In this document: positions 35,120 to 43,575 of the stretch, in pieces | Position numbering within the stretch: position 1 is the first letter of the stretch | How the letters are laid out: each line of letters starts with the position of its first letter | Source: Deltaproteobacteria bacterium | Lineage (GTDB): Bacteria > Desulfobacterota > GWC2-55-46 | Assembly (NCBI GenBank): GCA_016219075.1 | Contig: JACRCJ010000286.1 | Location: forward strand, 41,283-105,282 | DNA length: 64,000 nt | Direction of reading: 5' to 3' | The notes under the pieces: model-generated | What the model saw: the letters and a program-made list of their open reading frames with translations, nothing else | Databases searched by the model: none | Told to the model about the DNA's origin: nothing | Made by a program: the position numbers and the translations under genes

Positions 35120-36132
35120 TATCCGAAATTTTCCTGAAGGGAGTATTCGCCCTGGAACTTGGAGATAAGGCCTTCGACAAGGACCGGGTCCGCGGTATGG
35201 AAGCAGGAGAATGTCGCCCCCCAGTTCTCCTTGCACACAAGGGCGTAGCCCGAGTCCTCGTTGAGGAAAAATGTGAAGAGGAACTCCTTGAGCCTCGGGT
35301 CGTCGAGCGGAATGGGCGTCGCGCTCTTCACCTCCGATAGATTCCCGTCCGGCTCGCCCACCAGGAAGACCCTTGTCGCCAGCGCCCCGGCCGAGTTGAG
35401 GGCCTTCAGCACGGGGAGCGAAGAGATCGACTTCGACGCGTAATAGAGCACCCCCCTTTTCTGCGGCGCCCTCATGACCTCGTTCAACACAAGCTCGTTT
35501 ATCCCGTCTATGAAAAATTCCGTAAGGTCCTGTCCGGAGCCCGCCTCAAAGCTCGAGTTGTCGAAGCCCGAGTAAGGCCTGCCCGAAAGCTCGCCGATTA
35601 TCTCCCAGAAGAGCCTGTCTTTAAGCCCCTGCCGCTCCCATACCGACTCCTTCCTCTCCCTGGCCCTCTTCGCGGCCGTGCTCAGGAGCTCCCCGAAGCC
35701 CTTGCCGTCCCTCGGGAAGGTCGCCTGGGTTATGACCGCCGAAAGCCTCCCCTTGCGTGCTATCTGCCCGGCCGCCTTCGTAAGCTTCCTTACGGCGATA
35801 AGCGAGCCGAAGTAGTCGGTCTCCGGGAGTATCACGACGAGCTCCCTGTCGCACGCCATGCCGGCCACGTCGCAGTTCCTGACGGAATCGGTCACCACCT
35901 TCGCAAGCGCCTTAATGGACTCCAGGTGCGCGCCCTCGGACGGGTCAACGTCCCCGTGGCCGTCTACCGTTATAAGTACGACGGAGAAACAGGTATTGTA
36001 CCTCGTTGAGCGCAGGGCCTCGATCTTGCCGTATTCGTTTATGAAGTATGCGTCGTAGAACCTGCCCGGCAAACCCCTGGCGAAGGCCGTTTTCCTGTCG
36101 ATGTCCAAGCTCCAAGCTCCAGATAAACGCAA
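35119..36132 (-). CDS. degenerate GGDEF-like protein with C-terminal DICT-like domain
   Basis: Protein of 337 aa. Residues about 24-165 follow the order of a GGDEF domain (FYDAYFINEYGKIEAL, RYNTCFSVVLITVDG, then CDRELVVILPETD), but the catalytic GGDEF loop is replaced by ACDRE at 93-97, so diguanylate cyclase activity is unlikely. Residues about 200-335 (VLYYASKSISSLPVLKAL, TRVFLVGEPDGNLS, PIPLDDPRLKEF, GYALVCKE) resemble DICT-type sensory domains; this part is tentative. The start is TTG at 36132 or, with GGAG 8 nt upstream, TTG at 36108. It is translationally coupled to the pseudo-receiver gene, which suggests the two products work together. Confidence 0.65.
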   Translation of the reverse strand: MRLSGAWSLDIDRKTAFARGLPGRFYDAYFINEYGKIEALRSTRYNTCFSVVLITVDGHGDVDPSEGAHLESIKALAKVVTDSVRNCDVAGMACDRELVVILPETDYFGSLIAVRKLTKAAGQIARKGRLSAVITQATFPRDGKGFGELLSTAAKRARERKESVWERQGLKDRLFWEIIGELSGRPYSGFDNSSFEAGSGQDLTEFFIDGINELVLNEVMRAPQKRGVLYYASKSISSLPVLKALNSAGALATRVFLVGEPDGNLSEVKSATPIPLDDPRLKEFLFTFFLNEDSGYALVCKENWGATFSCFHTADPVLVEGLISKFQGEYSLQENFG

Positions 36133-36146
36133 GACCCGCGCTTTTT

Positions 36147-36638
36147 CTACATCTTGTATTTGCCGAACTCGCCGGGTGAGATGTCTTCAAGGCTGTCGAG
36201 GAAGTCCTTGCCTGATTTTTTCCCCTCCCCGCGCATGTCTATGCTCTTGGACTTCTCCAATACGCTGGAATCGACGAATATGTTCGAGTTCATCCTGAGC
36301 GCCAGGGCTATCGCGTCGCTCGGCCTTGCGTCGAGGGTGAAATCACTGCCGTCCTTGCCCGTCATGTGGATGGTAGCGTAATATACGTTGTCCTTGAGGT
36401 CGTTTACCTCTATCTTGTTGACCGTGACGCTCAGGTTCTTCAATATTTCCTTCAGGAGGTCGTGCGTCATGGGTCTCGAGAACCGGACCTTTTCAAGCTC
36501 GGAGGCTATGGCGCTCGCCTCCAGCACGCCTATCCAGACCGGCAGGGCGTTCTTCTCATCGTGGTCCTTCAATATCACTATGGGCACGTTAGTGAACGGG
36601 TCGATCGTGAGCCCGAAGACCTTCATCTTCAAAAACAT
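36147..36638 (-). CDS. bifunctional nuclease family (BFN/DUF151) protein
   Basis: Protein of 163 aa containing one BFN domain at about 5-135. MKVFGLTIDPFTNVPIVILKD begins it; LPVWIGVLEASAIASELE and LDARPSDAIALALRMNSNIFV are the most conserved blocks. The name comes from plant homologues with nuclease activity on DNA and RNA; the bacterial role is not settled. The C-terminal tail is charged and variable. It lies 28 nt after miaB, a common neighbour pairing in bacteria, and 14 nt before the GGDEF-like gene. Confidence 0.9.
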   Translation of the reverse strand: MFLKMKVFGLTIDPFTNVPIVILKDHDEKNALPVWIGVLEASAIASELEKVRFSRPMTHDLLKEILKNLSVTVNKIEVNDLKDNVYYATIHMTGKDGSDFTLDARPSDAIALALRMNSNIFVDSSVLEKSKSIDMRGEGKKSGKDFLDSLEDISPGEFGKYKM

Positions 36639-36666
36639 GATGCTGCTCCTTTTTTTGTGCTGCGTT

Positions 36667-38019
36667 TTACGCCTTTAATCTCTCTGCAACCATCCCGCGT
36701 AGAGAATTGGGGAACGCATGGGTTATGCTTACGTCGATCAAACAGCCGGCCTCGGTCCGTTCTCCTTCGGGGGCCGGGAAATTGACTACCCTCCCGCAGG
36801 AGGTCCTCCCCGAAAGCTCTTCCACGTCCGTCTTGCTTGCGCCCTCCACGACCACCTCGATGGTGGAGCCTTCAAGCCTCCTGTTCCTCTCAAGGGATAT
36901 CTCCCTTTGCGCCGCCATCAATATCCGCAGCCTTTCGGACTTCACCTCGAAAGGGACCTGCTCCTTGAAGGACGCGGCCTTTGTGCCGGGACGCGGCGAG
37001 TACATGAATGAGAAGATACTGTCGAACCTCACCCTGTCCAGAAGGGCCATCGTATCGTCGAAATCGGCCCCGGTCTCTCCGGGAAAACCGACGATCATGT
37101 CGGTCGTTATCGCCATGCCGGGGTACAAGGACCTCAAAAGCGATACCCTGGAGAAGTACTCATCCACGGTGTAGCCCCTGCCCATCTTCCTTAATACGCC
37201 GTCCGAGCCCGACTGGACCGGCAGGTGTATGTGCCTGCAGAGCTTCGGCTCGTCCCTGAAAAGGTATATCAGCTCTTCAGAGATGTCCTTGGGATGGGAA
37301 GTTATGAACTTTATCCTCTCTATCCCCTCCACCCCGGCAACCATCCTCAAAAGGCAGGGGAATGATACGTCCCCGCCGTTGTTCCCGTATGAGTTGACGT
37401 TCTGCCCGAGCAGGGTGACTTCCTTGACGCCCTCGTCAGAAAGCCTCTTTACCTCTTCGACTACCTCGGCGCTGCCCCTGCTCACCTCCCTGCCCCTCGT
37501 GTAAGGCACTATGCAGTAGGCGCAGAAGTTGTCGCACCCCCTCATTATGCTCACGAAGGCCCTGTGCTTCGTAGAAGGGAGGGTAAAACCGTATTCGTCC
37601 GCGCCAATCTCCGCGCTTTGCTCTACGGCTACGGGCCTTTTTTTCAGGGAGGCCTCGTCGAGCAGGTCCTTCAGCCTGTGTATGTTATGCGGGCCGAAGA
37701 CTATGTCCAGGTAGGGCGCCCTCTTCAAGAGCTTTGCGCCCTGCTGCTGGGCAACGCACCCGGATACGCCTATTATAAGCCCCGGGTTCCAGCTCTTGAG
37801 TTCTTTAAACCTGCCGAGCGCGGAGTAGACCTTCTGCTCGGCCTTGTCCCTGATGCTACAGGTGTTTATTATGATGAGGTCGGCCTTGCCGGGCTCGTAG
37901 GTGCGCGAGTACCGTATGTCCTTCAGGAACCCGAGTATCCTGTCGGAGTCGTTCTCGTTCATCTGGCAGCCGAAGGTCTCGAGGAAGACCTTCTTATCTC
38001 CGCTTAAAGCCTCTTGCAT
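36667..38019 (-). CDS. miaB: tRNA-2-methylthio-N6-dimethylallyladenosine synthase MiaB
   Basis: Protein of 450 aa with the three methylthiotransferase parts. The UPF0004 domain has cysteines in FGCQMNENDS, NTCSIRDKA and SGCVAQQ, for the auxiliary cluster. The radical SAM domain has MRGCDNFCAYCIVPYTRGRE (cysteines near 157-164). The C-terminal TRAM domain spans about 380-445. It adds the methylthio group to i6A37 of tRNAs that read UNN codons. The ATG at 38019 has AAGGTGAG upstream, and that ribosome site touches the edge of a dispersed repeat. The Cys spacing favours MiaB over MtaB or RimO. Confidence 0.96.
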   Translation of the reverse strand: MQEALSGDKKVFLETFGCQMNENDSDRILGFLKDIRYSRTYEPGKADLIIINTCSIRDKAEQKVYSALGRFKELKSWNPGLIIGVSGCVAQQQGAKLLKRAPYLDIVFGPHNIHRLKDLLDEASLKKRPVAVEQSAEIGADEYGFTLPSTKHRAFVSIMRGCDNFCAYCIVPYTRGREVSRGSAEVVEEVKRLSDEGVKEVTLLGQNVNSYGNNGGDVSFPCLLRMVAGVEGIERIKFITSHPKDISEELIYLFRDEPKLCRHIHLPVQSGSDGVLRKMGRGYTVDEYFSRVSLLRSLYPGMAITTDMIVGFPGETGADFDDTMALLDRVRFDSIFSFMYSPRPGTKAASFKEQVPFEVKSERLRILMAAQREISLERNRRLEGSTIEVVVEGASKTDVEELSGRTSCGRVVNFPAPEGERTEAGCLIDVSITHAFPNSLRGMVAERLKA

Positions 38020-38027
38020 GACTCACC

Positions 38028-38142
38028 TTGAACACGCACAGCGAGCGCATTCCCCGCTGTTTGCGGCGGGGTTTAGCGAGCGAATCGAATTTTTTTCCTT
38101 TTGTGTCGAAGATTCCCCGCAGCTTGCTGCGGGGAGATTCAA
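38028..38142 (+). repeat. dispersed repeat of 115 bp, copy 2 (upstream of miaB)
   Basis: This is the better-preserved partner of 13084-13201. It runs from TTGAACAC to GATTCAA. Inside are two strong hairpins, CCCCGC...GCGGGG (about 38052-38072) and the near-perfect CCCCGCAGC-TT-GCTGCGGGG (about 38115-38134), plus two AGCGAGCG motifs. It lies 8 nt before the miaB start and occupies most of its leader, so it may affect miaB expression. Confidence 0.85.
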
Positions 38143-38235
38143 AGCAACCAGTACATTTTAAGGTCAATGAACGCTTTTAGTCAAGAGAGTTCTGGAGGTA
38201 TGGGGGCTTAAGACTTTGTTTTTAAAAGTATTTTT

Positions 38236-38260
38236 AACAGGCTGCTGAAAAAGCCCTGTT
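38236..38260 (+). repeat. CAGGCTGCTGAAAAAG-type hairpin downstream of the pilus operon
   Basis: AACAGGCTGCTGAAAAAGCC followed by CTGTT folds into a hairpin (AACAGG/CCTGTT with a bulge). On the minus strand it lies 17 nt past the stop of the SPOR gene and is followed by AAAAATACTTTTA, so it may end or stabilise that transcript. The rest of 38020-38277 contains the 115 bp repeat and no gene. Confidence 0.55.
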
Positions 38261-38277
38261 CTACCGTGTCGTCTCTG

Positions 38278-38958
38278 TTAAACCTGCCCCCTGGCCTTTG
38301 CCAGGAGCTCGTCTTTTTCAGGCTTGACTGTCCACGGGTTACGGATGCCGAACTTCTTCTCCATGGTCTTTGCCGCTGAGAGAGCCTCTTTTTTCGTGGA
38401 ATAGAAGCCGACCCTCACCCTGTGCCATTTGACGCCTTTTTTCGTAAAGTCCGTGATATACGCGTCGTAACCGGCCTTTTTGAGCTTTCCGGCGAGTGCC
38501 TGCGCCGAACGCATGTCAGGGAAAGACGCGAGGTTCAATGCCCAGGGCTTTGACAGGGTCTTTTTCTCTATTTTCTTTGCATCTGCCTTGGCCGGGGCCT
38601 TTTTCGCCGCCGCCTTTTCGCCGGACGGAGCCTTCTGGGCGGTCTTTTTCTCCTTGTTGTCCTGAAGGTCTATCTTTATCGCAGGCTTTGCGGGGGCCTC
38701 GGCAACCACCTTTTTCTCCGGCTTTTTCTGCTCAAGGACAACGGGGGCCGGGGCCGGCCTCGACGCCGGCGTTGCCGCCTCTTGCGCGGGCTGTATCTCC
38801 GTCGCGGCTGAGCCCTCGGCAGGGGCTGCCGCGTCCTTGAGCTCTATCTTAACCCTCTTCGATATTACCTCCGAATCCCCTTTATCTTTTTTCTTCCCGC
38901 ACGCCGGGACAAGCGCGAGCAGTAATATGAGCGTAAGGCAATGGAACTTCCTCGGCAT
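38278..38958 (-). CDS. SPOR-domain lipoprotein
   Basis: Protein of 226 aa. A lipoprotein signal peptide with lipobox LALVPAC (Cys about 20) precedes a long Lys/Ala/Pro-rich linker at about 30-135. A C-terminal SPOR domain covers about 140-215 (KPWALNLASFPDMRSAQALA, KWHRVRVGFYSTKKEA). SPOR domains bind peptidoglycan stripped of stem peptides, which marks septa. The start is ATG 38958 with GAGGG 5 nt upstream; the frame also allows TTG 38967. It is the last gene of the pilus run, 5 nt after the secretin gene, where it may anchor the assembly to the wall. It could equally be a division protein sharing the transcript. Confidence 0.85.
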   Translation of the reverse strand: MPRKFHCLTLILLLALVPACGKKKDKGDSEVISKRVKIELKDAAAPAEGSAATEIQPAQEAATPASRPAPAPVVLEQKKPEKKVVAEAPAKPAIKIDLQDNKEKKTAQKAPSGEKAAAKKAPAKADAKKIEKKTLSKPWALNLASFPDMRSAQALAGKLKKAGYDAYITDFTKKGVKWHRVRVGFYSTKKEALSAAKTMEKKFGIRNPWTVKPEKDELLAKARGQV

Positions 38959-38963
38959 AACCC

Positions 38964-40274
38964 TCAATTCATGACCTCCGTATTGTTAACAGGCTTTACT
39001 ATCCTCGGCGTTATGAAGACAAGGAGCTCCTCGTGGGTGGAGTCCCTCGCGTCAGACCTGAAAAAACTCCCAAGCACGGGCACACCGGAAAGGAACGGGA
39101 CCGAGCCTTTCTGGTCCGAGGCGGTAGTCTTGTAGAGCCCGCCTATCACGACCGTATCCCCGTCCCTCACGAGCACGAACGTGGAGGCGCTCTTCTCGGA
39201 CACCCCGGGGATGCCGTCTACCGTCCTTGTAAAATCAGGGTCGCTCTTATTGGTGTTTATGTTCAATACGATGAACCCGTCCGCGTTTATCTGCGGGGTT
39301 ACCGTAAGGTCTATCCCCGTCTTTATCTGCTCGAGCCCGCCCAGGCCCGTCGTGGTCGTTGTGGCGGCGTTGGCGCCCGTCACGATGGCCTGTGTCAATT
39401 TGACCCTGAAGGTAAGGCCGCTATGGATGGTGGCTGGCCTGTTGTTGAGCGTCGATATCTTCGGCCTCGATACGATCTTCAGCTCGCCGCGCGTCTCAGC
39501 GGCTGAAAGCTCTATGTCGAGGAAGACCTTCTTCGATAAATTGCCGAGTATGAGCCCGAGCCCCGAGGTCGGGGACGAGGCCGGGAGGTTTACCGCGAAG
39601 TTCCTGTCCCCGGAGGACTTGGGAAGGAGCGCGCTGCCGCCCAGGAAGTCCCTGCCCGATGAGTATGTAGCGCCCCACTGGATGCCCAATTGCCTCGTGA
39701 AGGTGCTGTTCGCCTCCACAATGCGGGCCTCTATCTCGACCTGCGGCGTCTGGGTGTCCACTGCCGTCAAAAGGCTTTTCGCCATTTCAAGGTTCCTTGG
39801 CAGGTCCCTCAACACGACCGAATTGGTCCTCATATCGGCGAAGGCGGCGCCTTCGGGGCTCAGGGTGCCTTTAAGCTGCTGTATCGCGCTGCCGGGGTCC
39901 GCGTAGTTGAGCCTTACTATCTCTACGCGCATCTCCTCTGACAGGTCGACCTTTTTCCCTACCCAGAAGACGTTATTCTGTATGGTGTATGTAAGCCCCT
40001 GGGCCTTTATTATCATCTCGAGGGCCCGCCTGAAAGGCACTTCCCTGAAGCTTACGCTGACCTTGCCGGCGACCCCTTCCCCGAGGATTATATTGAGGCC
40101 GCTTTGCCGGGCGAGCGCCCTTAGGACGTCGGAGACTTCAGCGTCCCTAACCTCGATGGAAAAAAGCCTTTCCTCATCCCCGGCAACGCCTTCCGATGGC
40201 TGGCCGAAGGCGGCCGGAGGCGCTAAAAAAAACAATAAAAACAGAAAGATACGCCCAGTTTTACCTGCCAGCAT
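38964..40274 (-). CDS. mshL: type IV pilus secretin (MshL/PilQ-like)
   Basis: Outer-membrane secretin of about 436 aa. A signal peptide (GRIFLFLLFFLAPPAAFG) is followed by an STN domain at about 35-105 (IEVRDAEVSDVLRALARQSG, VSFREVPFRRALEMIIKAQG), then one N-type domain and a secretin domain at about 185-425. The end reads VPVLGSFFRSDARDSTHEELLVFITPRI, typical of the family. At 436 aa it is shorter than PilQ (about 700) and lacks AMIN domains. ATG 40274 has GGAG 7 nt upstream and overlaps the PilP-like gene by 14 nt. It forms the channel for the pilus encoded by this run. Confidence 0.9.
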   Translation of the reverse strand: MLAGKTGRIFLFLLFFLAPPAAFGQPSEGVAGDEERLFSIEVRDAEVSDVLRALARQSGLNIILGEGVAGKVSVSFREVPFRRALEMIIKAQGLTYTIQNNVFWVGKKVDLSEEMRVEIVRLNYADPGSAIQQLKGTLSPEGAAFADMRTNSVVLRDLPRNLEMAKSLLTAVDTQTPQVEIEARIVEANSTFTRQLGIQWGATYSSGRDFLGGSALLPKSSGDRNFAVNLPASSPTSGLGLILGNLSKKVFLDIELSAAETRGELKIVSRPKISTLNNRPATIHSGLTFRVKLTQAIVTGANAATTTTTGLGGLEQIKTGIDLTVTPQINADGFIVLNINTNKSDPDFTRTVDGIPGVSEKSASTFVLVRDGDTVVIGGLYKTTASDQKGSVPFLSGVPVLGSFFRSDARDSTHEELLVFITPRIVKPVNNTEVMN

Positions 40275-40656
40275 TGTGTAGCTCCGGGACATCCGCCATC
40301 TGGATTTTCACCTGGCCGTTTTCACCCTGAAGTATAACATGAGTCCTGCCTATATCAATAACTTTTTGTCCCTTTACAACGCCTCCGATGTAGACGATCC
40401 TGTCGTTTATTATGGCCGAGGGGTTCCGCGGGTTGTAGAATATCGCTGTAAGTCTCAGGTCCGGGGGCGCTCCAGTGACTTTCAAGGCCGGCACGAACGG
40501 GTCTTTGCCCCACGCAAGGGGCAGGGACCTGGTGGGCGGGAGCTTGCCCGCGTAGGAGAGCGACTCCCCTTTCGAGGTGTTCGTGATGAAAAGGAGGCAA
40601 AACGCCGCTGCGAGCGCGTATGCTGAAATGGATTTTCCGTCTCTTTTAACGTCCAT
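40261..40656 (-). CDS. PilP/MshK-like pilus assembly protein
   Basis: Small protein of 131 aa with one N-terminal hydrophobic segment (AYALAAAFCLLFI) and a periplasmic GspC/PilP-type beta domain at about 65-122. Features are WGKDPFVPAL, LTAIFYNPRNPSAIINDRIV and KVIDIGRTHVILQGENG. Such proteins link the inner-membrane PilN/PilO complex to the secretin. The position between pilO and the secretin supports this. The ATG lies 11 nt inside the end of pilO. No lipobox is visible, unlike many PilP proteins, so the MSHA MshK comparison fits better. Confidence 0.8.
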   Translation of the reverse strand: MDVKRDGKSISAYALAAAFCLLFITNTSKGESLSYAGKLPPTRSLPLAWGKDPFVPALKVTGAPPDLRLTAIFYNPRNPSAIINDRIVYIGGVVKGQKVIDIGRTHVILQGENGQVKIQMADVPELHNAGR

Positions 40657-41248
40657 AGTTCATCATGTAGGCGCTTAAATAGACCTGGGCCCTCAGCACG
40701 GCGGACGAGTCGTCCTTCGGCTCCACCATGAAGTTATCGACTATCATGAGCCTCGGCATCTTCTCGACCCTTTCGAGATAGTCCCCGAACGGGATGAACC
40801 GCGCCTCCATCGTTATCTGGAACGGCAGCCTTGAAAGCTCCCCCCTGTCCTCCGGAGCTAAGGGCTTTATCGATACTATCCTGATCCCGGCGCCCGGAGT
40901 GCCGGAGAACTCGGCGAGGAGCCTCGATACCTGCTTGTCCGAAGGGAGCCTTTCTTTAAGATTTTTAAGCCTGTCTTCAAGGAGCTTTAGGCTAACCGAG
41001 GCCTCAGCCGCCGTCTTTTCAAGGTTAGCGGAAGCGCGCGCCTCAGCCTCCGTCTTCCCCAACTCGGCGCGGGCGCCCTCTATCCGTCCGTCGAGGGCGC
41101 TTATCTCCCTTGCGTTTCTCATGTAGCCGAACCTGTAGAAGACGACGGAAAAGACGAAAAGTCCGAGCAGGGCTATAAGCTCGCCCTTGAAAACCTTCAA
41201 TCTGGAGAGGTCCAGGTCATGGAGTGCCTTCAGGACGTCACCATTCAT
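40646..41248 (-). CDS. pilO: PilO/MshJ-like pilus inner-membrane protein
   Basis: Protein of 200 aa with a single membrane helix at about 24-43 (LIALLGLFVFSVVFYRFGY). A coiled-coil follows at about 47-100 (rich in E, A, K, L), then a ferredoxin-like periplasmic domain with LPFQITMEARFIPFGDYLERVEKMPRLMIVDN split across two strands. This is the usual PilO plan; it pairs with PilN. The start overlaps the pilN end by 11 nt. Confidence 0.87.
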   Translation of the reverse strand: MNGDVLKALHDLDLSRLKVFKGELIALLGLFVFSVVFYRFGYMRNAREISALDGRIEGARAELGKTEAEARASANLEKTAAEASVSLKLLEDRLKNLKERLPSDKQVSRLLAEFSGTPGAGIRIVSIKPLAPEDRGELSRLPFQITMEARFIPFGDYLERVEKMPRLMIVDNFMVEPKDDSSAVLRAQVYLSAYMMNYGR

Positions 41249-41834
41249 ACATCACCTCGTCCGTCTTCCTTAAAGACGCGCTCAGCTCGAAGTCGTAGAC
41301 CGTCTCCGAACCGAAGTCCCTCCTCTGGGTATAGGAGAGCGCGACGTTGTCGAAGTAACCCGAGTTCTCCAGCGTAAAGATAAAGTCCGCAACCGCCCTG
41401 TTGGAGAGCGCGCTGCCAAGTATCCGGAGCTTCTTGGACCCGGCCGAATCGGAAGTGGAGAGATTTTTGAGCCACAGCCCCTGCGGCACGTCATGGCTCA
41501 GTTTTTTAAGCACATTGGACCACGAGATGCGCTTGTCGGCGAGGTCGGCCGTTACATTGAGGCGTTTTTTAAGCTCGGTTTCGGCCTGTTGCGCGTCCCT
41601 TATCCTTCTCGAAAGCTCCGTATAGATCGCCCCTTTGCCCGCGAATGACTCTTTTCCCTTCTGCAGGGCCGCCTCTTCGGCCCTTTTTTGCGTTATTACC
41701 GTGTGCTGCCTGAAATAGACGAGGCCGGGGACGGCAAGGTAGGCGGCCGCGGCCAGGATGAACGTCCTCTTCCAGCGTTTGAGCCTCCATCCGTCCTTTA
41801 TCTCATCGGGTATGAGGTTTATGCCTTTTATCAT
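41238..41834 (-). CDS. pilN: PilN-like pilus inner-membrane protein
   Basis: Protein of 198 aa. It begins MIKGINLIPDEIK, the conserved INLLP motif that binds PilM. One membrane helix (WKRTFILAAAAYLAVPGLVYF) follows at about 17-36, then a coiled coil and a periplasmic Fimbrial_N-type domain. I placed the start at ATG 41834, which overlaps the pilM stop as ATGA; the frame continues upstream, but the INLIP motif must be N-terminal. Confidence 0.9.
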   Translation of the reverse strand: MIKGINLIPDEIKDGWRLKRWKRTFILAAAAYLAVPGLVYFRQHTVITQKRAEEAALQKGKESFAGKGAIYTELSRRIRDAQQAETELKKRLNVTADLADKRISWSNVLKKLSHDVPQGLWLKNLSTSDSAGSKKLRILGSALSNRAVADFIFTLENSGYFDNVALSYTQRRDFGSETVYDFELSASLRKTDEVMYEW

Positions 41835-42850
41835 CGGGGCCCCTTTGCCGCAAGCCCGGCGGCTATGCTCAGGCACGGGGCTATCGCTCCGAGGGCCTGC
41901 CTGTCGATGCCTTTGGGTATCTTTATCTTCCTCAACGGGTCATCCGGGTACGACTGTATGCCGGTGAGGGTCGTGATAAGCCCGTCTATGCCAATCAACC
42001 GGGCGGTCCCGCCGGACAGGAAGAGCTTGCTCACGCCGCCCTCCCTGAACTGGGCCTGGTAGTAGTCGATAGACCTGTGCAGCTCGGTAGAGAGCCTCTC
42101 CAGCGGCGCGGTCATCGCCTTCAAGGCGGCCTTATCGCCCGTTAGGCCGCTGCTCACCTTCATATACTCTGCTTCGGTGTGATCTATATTGAGGGCCTGC
42201 GCCAGCGACCTCGTGATGTCCCCGCCGCCTACGGATATCTCCCGGACGAACGAGAGGGTCTTGTCCTTTAATATCGCGAAAGTGCTCTTCGTCTCTCCGA
42301 CGTCGAGCATCCCGTAATTGACTCCGGGCTCCCATTCGTTATTGAGGTCAAAGGCCGAAAGGAGCGCCGTTGGCGCGGCATCGAGCGCCCTTAAGTCAAC
42401 TCCGGCCTCCTTGAAAAGCCTCATCTCGGACTCTATCTCGTTCTTCATGGCGGCAAAGGCTATTATCGAAAGGGTCTTGTCCTTGCCCCGGCCCGCGAGC
42501 ACGTAATCGGATACGAGGTCGTCCGGCGCTATAGATAACTCCTTCCTTACCTCCCATTTGACCGCCTCCTTAAGGTCCTTCTCCGGCATCTCCGGCAGAT
42601 GGAGGTGCTTGAATATGAGCGAATGGCCCGTGAACAGGGCCGCCACGCGCCGCCCGGCGGCCCTCTGCGACCTGATCATCTCCGATAGAAAGCCCGGCTC
42701 CACGGGCTTTGCCTGGCCGCGCTCCGAAGGGAGCTTGAAGCAGGCAGCGGCCTTGAGGCTGTACGCGCCGGGGCGGCCGCCGAAGGCGACGAGCTTGACG
42801 GAGTAAGAGCCTATGTCGATTCCGGTAAGGTTTTTTGATAGCCATAGCAT
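41831..42850 (-). CDS. pilM: PilM-like actin-fold pilus assembly ATPase
   Basis: Cytoplasmic actin/FtsA-like protein of 339 aa. The nucleotide-binding blocks are GIDIGSYSVKLVAFG (10-24), MLDVGETKSTFAILKD near 185 and LFLSGGTARLIGIDGLI near 285. PilM binds the N-terminal peptide of PilN and couples the cytoplasmic ATPase to the membrane complex. MSHA loci call the equivalent MshI. It starts 2 nt after the TPR gene. Confidence 0.9.
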   Translation of the reverse strand: MLWLSKNLTGIDIGSYSVKLVAFGGRPGAYSLKAAACFKLPSERGQAKPVEPGFLSEMIRSQRAAGRRVAALFTGHSLIFKHLHLPEMPEKDLKEAVKWEVRKELSIAPDDLVSDYVLAGRGKDKTLSIIAFAAMKNEIESEMRLFKEAGVDLRALDAAPTALLSAFDLNNEWEPGVNYGMLDVGETKSTFAILKDKTLSFVREISVGGGDITRSLAQALNIDHTEAEYMKVSSGLTGDKAALKAMTAPLERLSTELHRSIDYYQAQFREGGVSKLFLSGGTARLIGIDGLITTLTGIQSYPDDPLRKIKIPKGIDRQALGAIAPCLSIAAGLAAKGPR

Positions 42851-42852
42851 AT

Positions 42853-43575
42853 TTATTTCACGTCCCTGAAAGTTAGAAGCCTCAAGCTTGCGGCCTTCTT
42901 TCTTATCTCATTTTCCATCGACATGCCGGGGCCGAGCTTCAAGTACCTCTCGTAGTGGCTTACGGCCTCGTCGTAATTTTCCATGCGCTCGAATGCTATG
43001 GCCAGGTTGAGGTGCGCGTGGGCGTAGCCGGGGCTGAGCCCTATGGCCCTTTTAAGCATCTCAACGGCCCTTTTATGCTCTCCTTCTTTATCGAGCAAAG
43101 CCCCATAGTTGTTAAGCGCCTCAGGGTAATCCGGCTTGAGCTCCAGCGCGCGAATGAACGAGGCGCGTGCGTCGTCTTCCCTGCCCTCTCCCATTAAGGC
43201 AAGGCCGAGGTTGTTGTAAAGGACGCTGTCGGACGGCTCGATGGAAAGCCCTTTCCTGAAGTCTTCCTTCGCCTCGCTGAACTGAAGGAGCCTGTAATGG
43301 CGCACCCCGCTTTCGTTATATTCCCGGGCGGTCATTACTTTGACTTGCATTGGCGCGAGGACCGTTTTCTTTGCCCCCGCCTCAACATGAACGCCCCTGC
43401 CCTTTATCGAGCGCGAGTAATAGGCGCCCATGACGATAGACGCGATAGAGGCGGCCAGGAGCGGCAATACGGCCTTCTTCCTCCACGCCTTGAGACTCGG
43501 CAAGGACGGGCTTGGGGCCGTGTAAACATCCATTGCCGATTCGAGCTTTTTAAGTGCGTCGTGAAGGAGGCTCAT
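42853..43575 (-). CDS. TPR-repeat membrane protein (MshN-like)
   Basis: Protein of 240 aa. A short cytoplasmic N-terminus (SLLHDALKKLE) is followed by a membrane helix (AVLPLLAASIASIVMGAYYS) at about 35-54. At least four TPR units cover 85-220, with regular patterns such as DSVLYNNLGLALMGEGREDDA and YPEALNNYGALLDKEGEHKRA (here separated by a few residues) and AHAHLNLAIAFERMENYDEAV. In MSHA loci MshN is a TPR membrane protein beside the AAA protein MshM, the same pairing as here. The ATG overlaps the AAA gene stop by 4 nt. Confidence 0.8.
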   Translation of the reverse strand: MSLLHDALKKLESAMDVYTAPSPSLPSLKAWRKKAVLPLLAASIASIVMGAYYSRSIKGRGVHVEAGAKKTVLAPMQVKVMTAREYNESGVRHYRLLQFSEAKEDFRKGLSIEPSDSVLYNNLGLALMGEGREDDARASFIRALELKPDYPEALNNYGALLDKEGEHKRAVEMLKRAIGLSPGYAHAHLNLAIAFERMENYDEAVSHYERYLKLGPGMSMENEIRKKAASLRLLTFRDVK

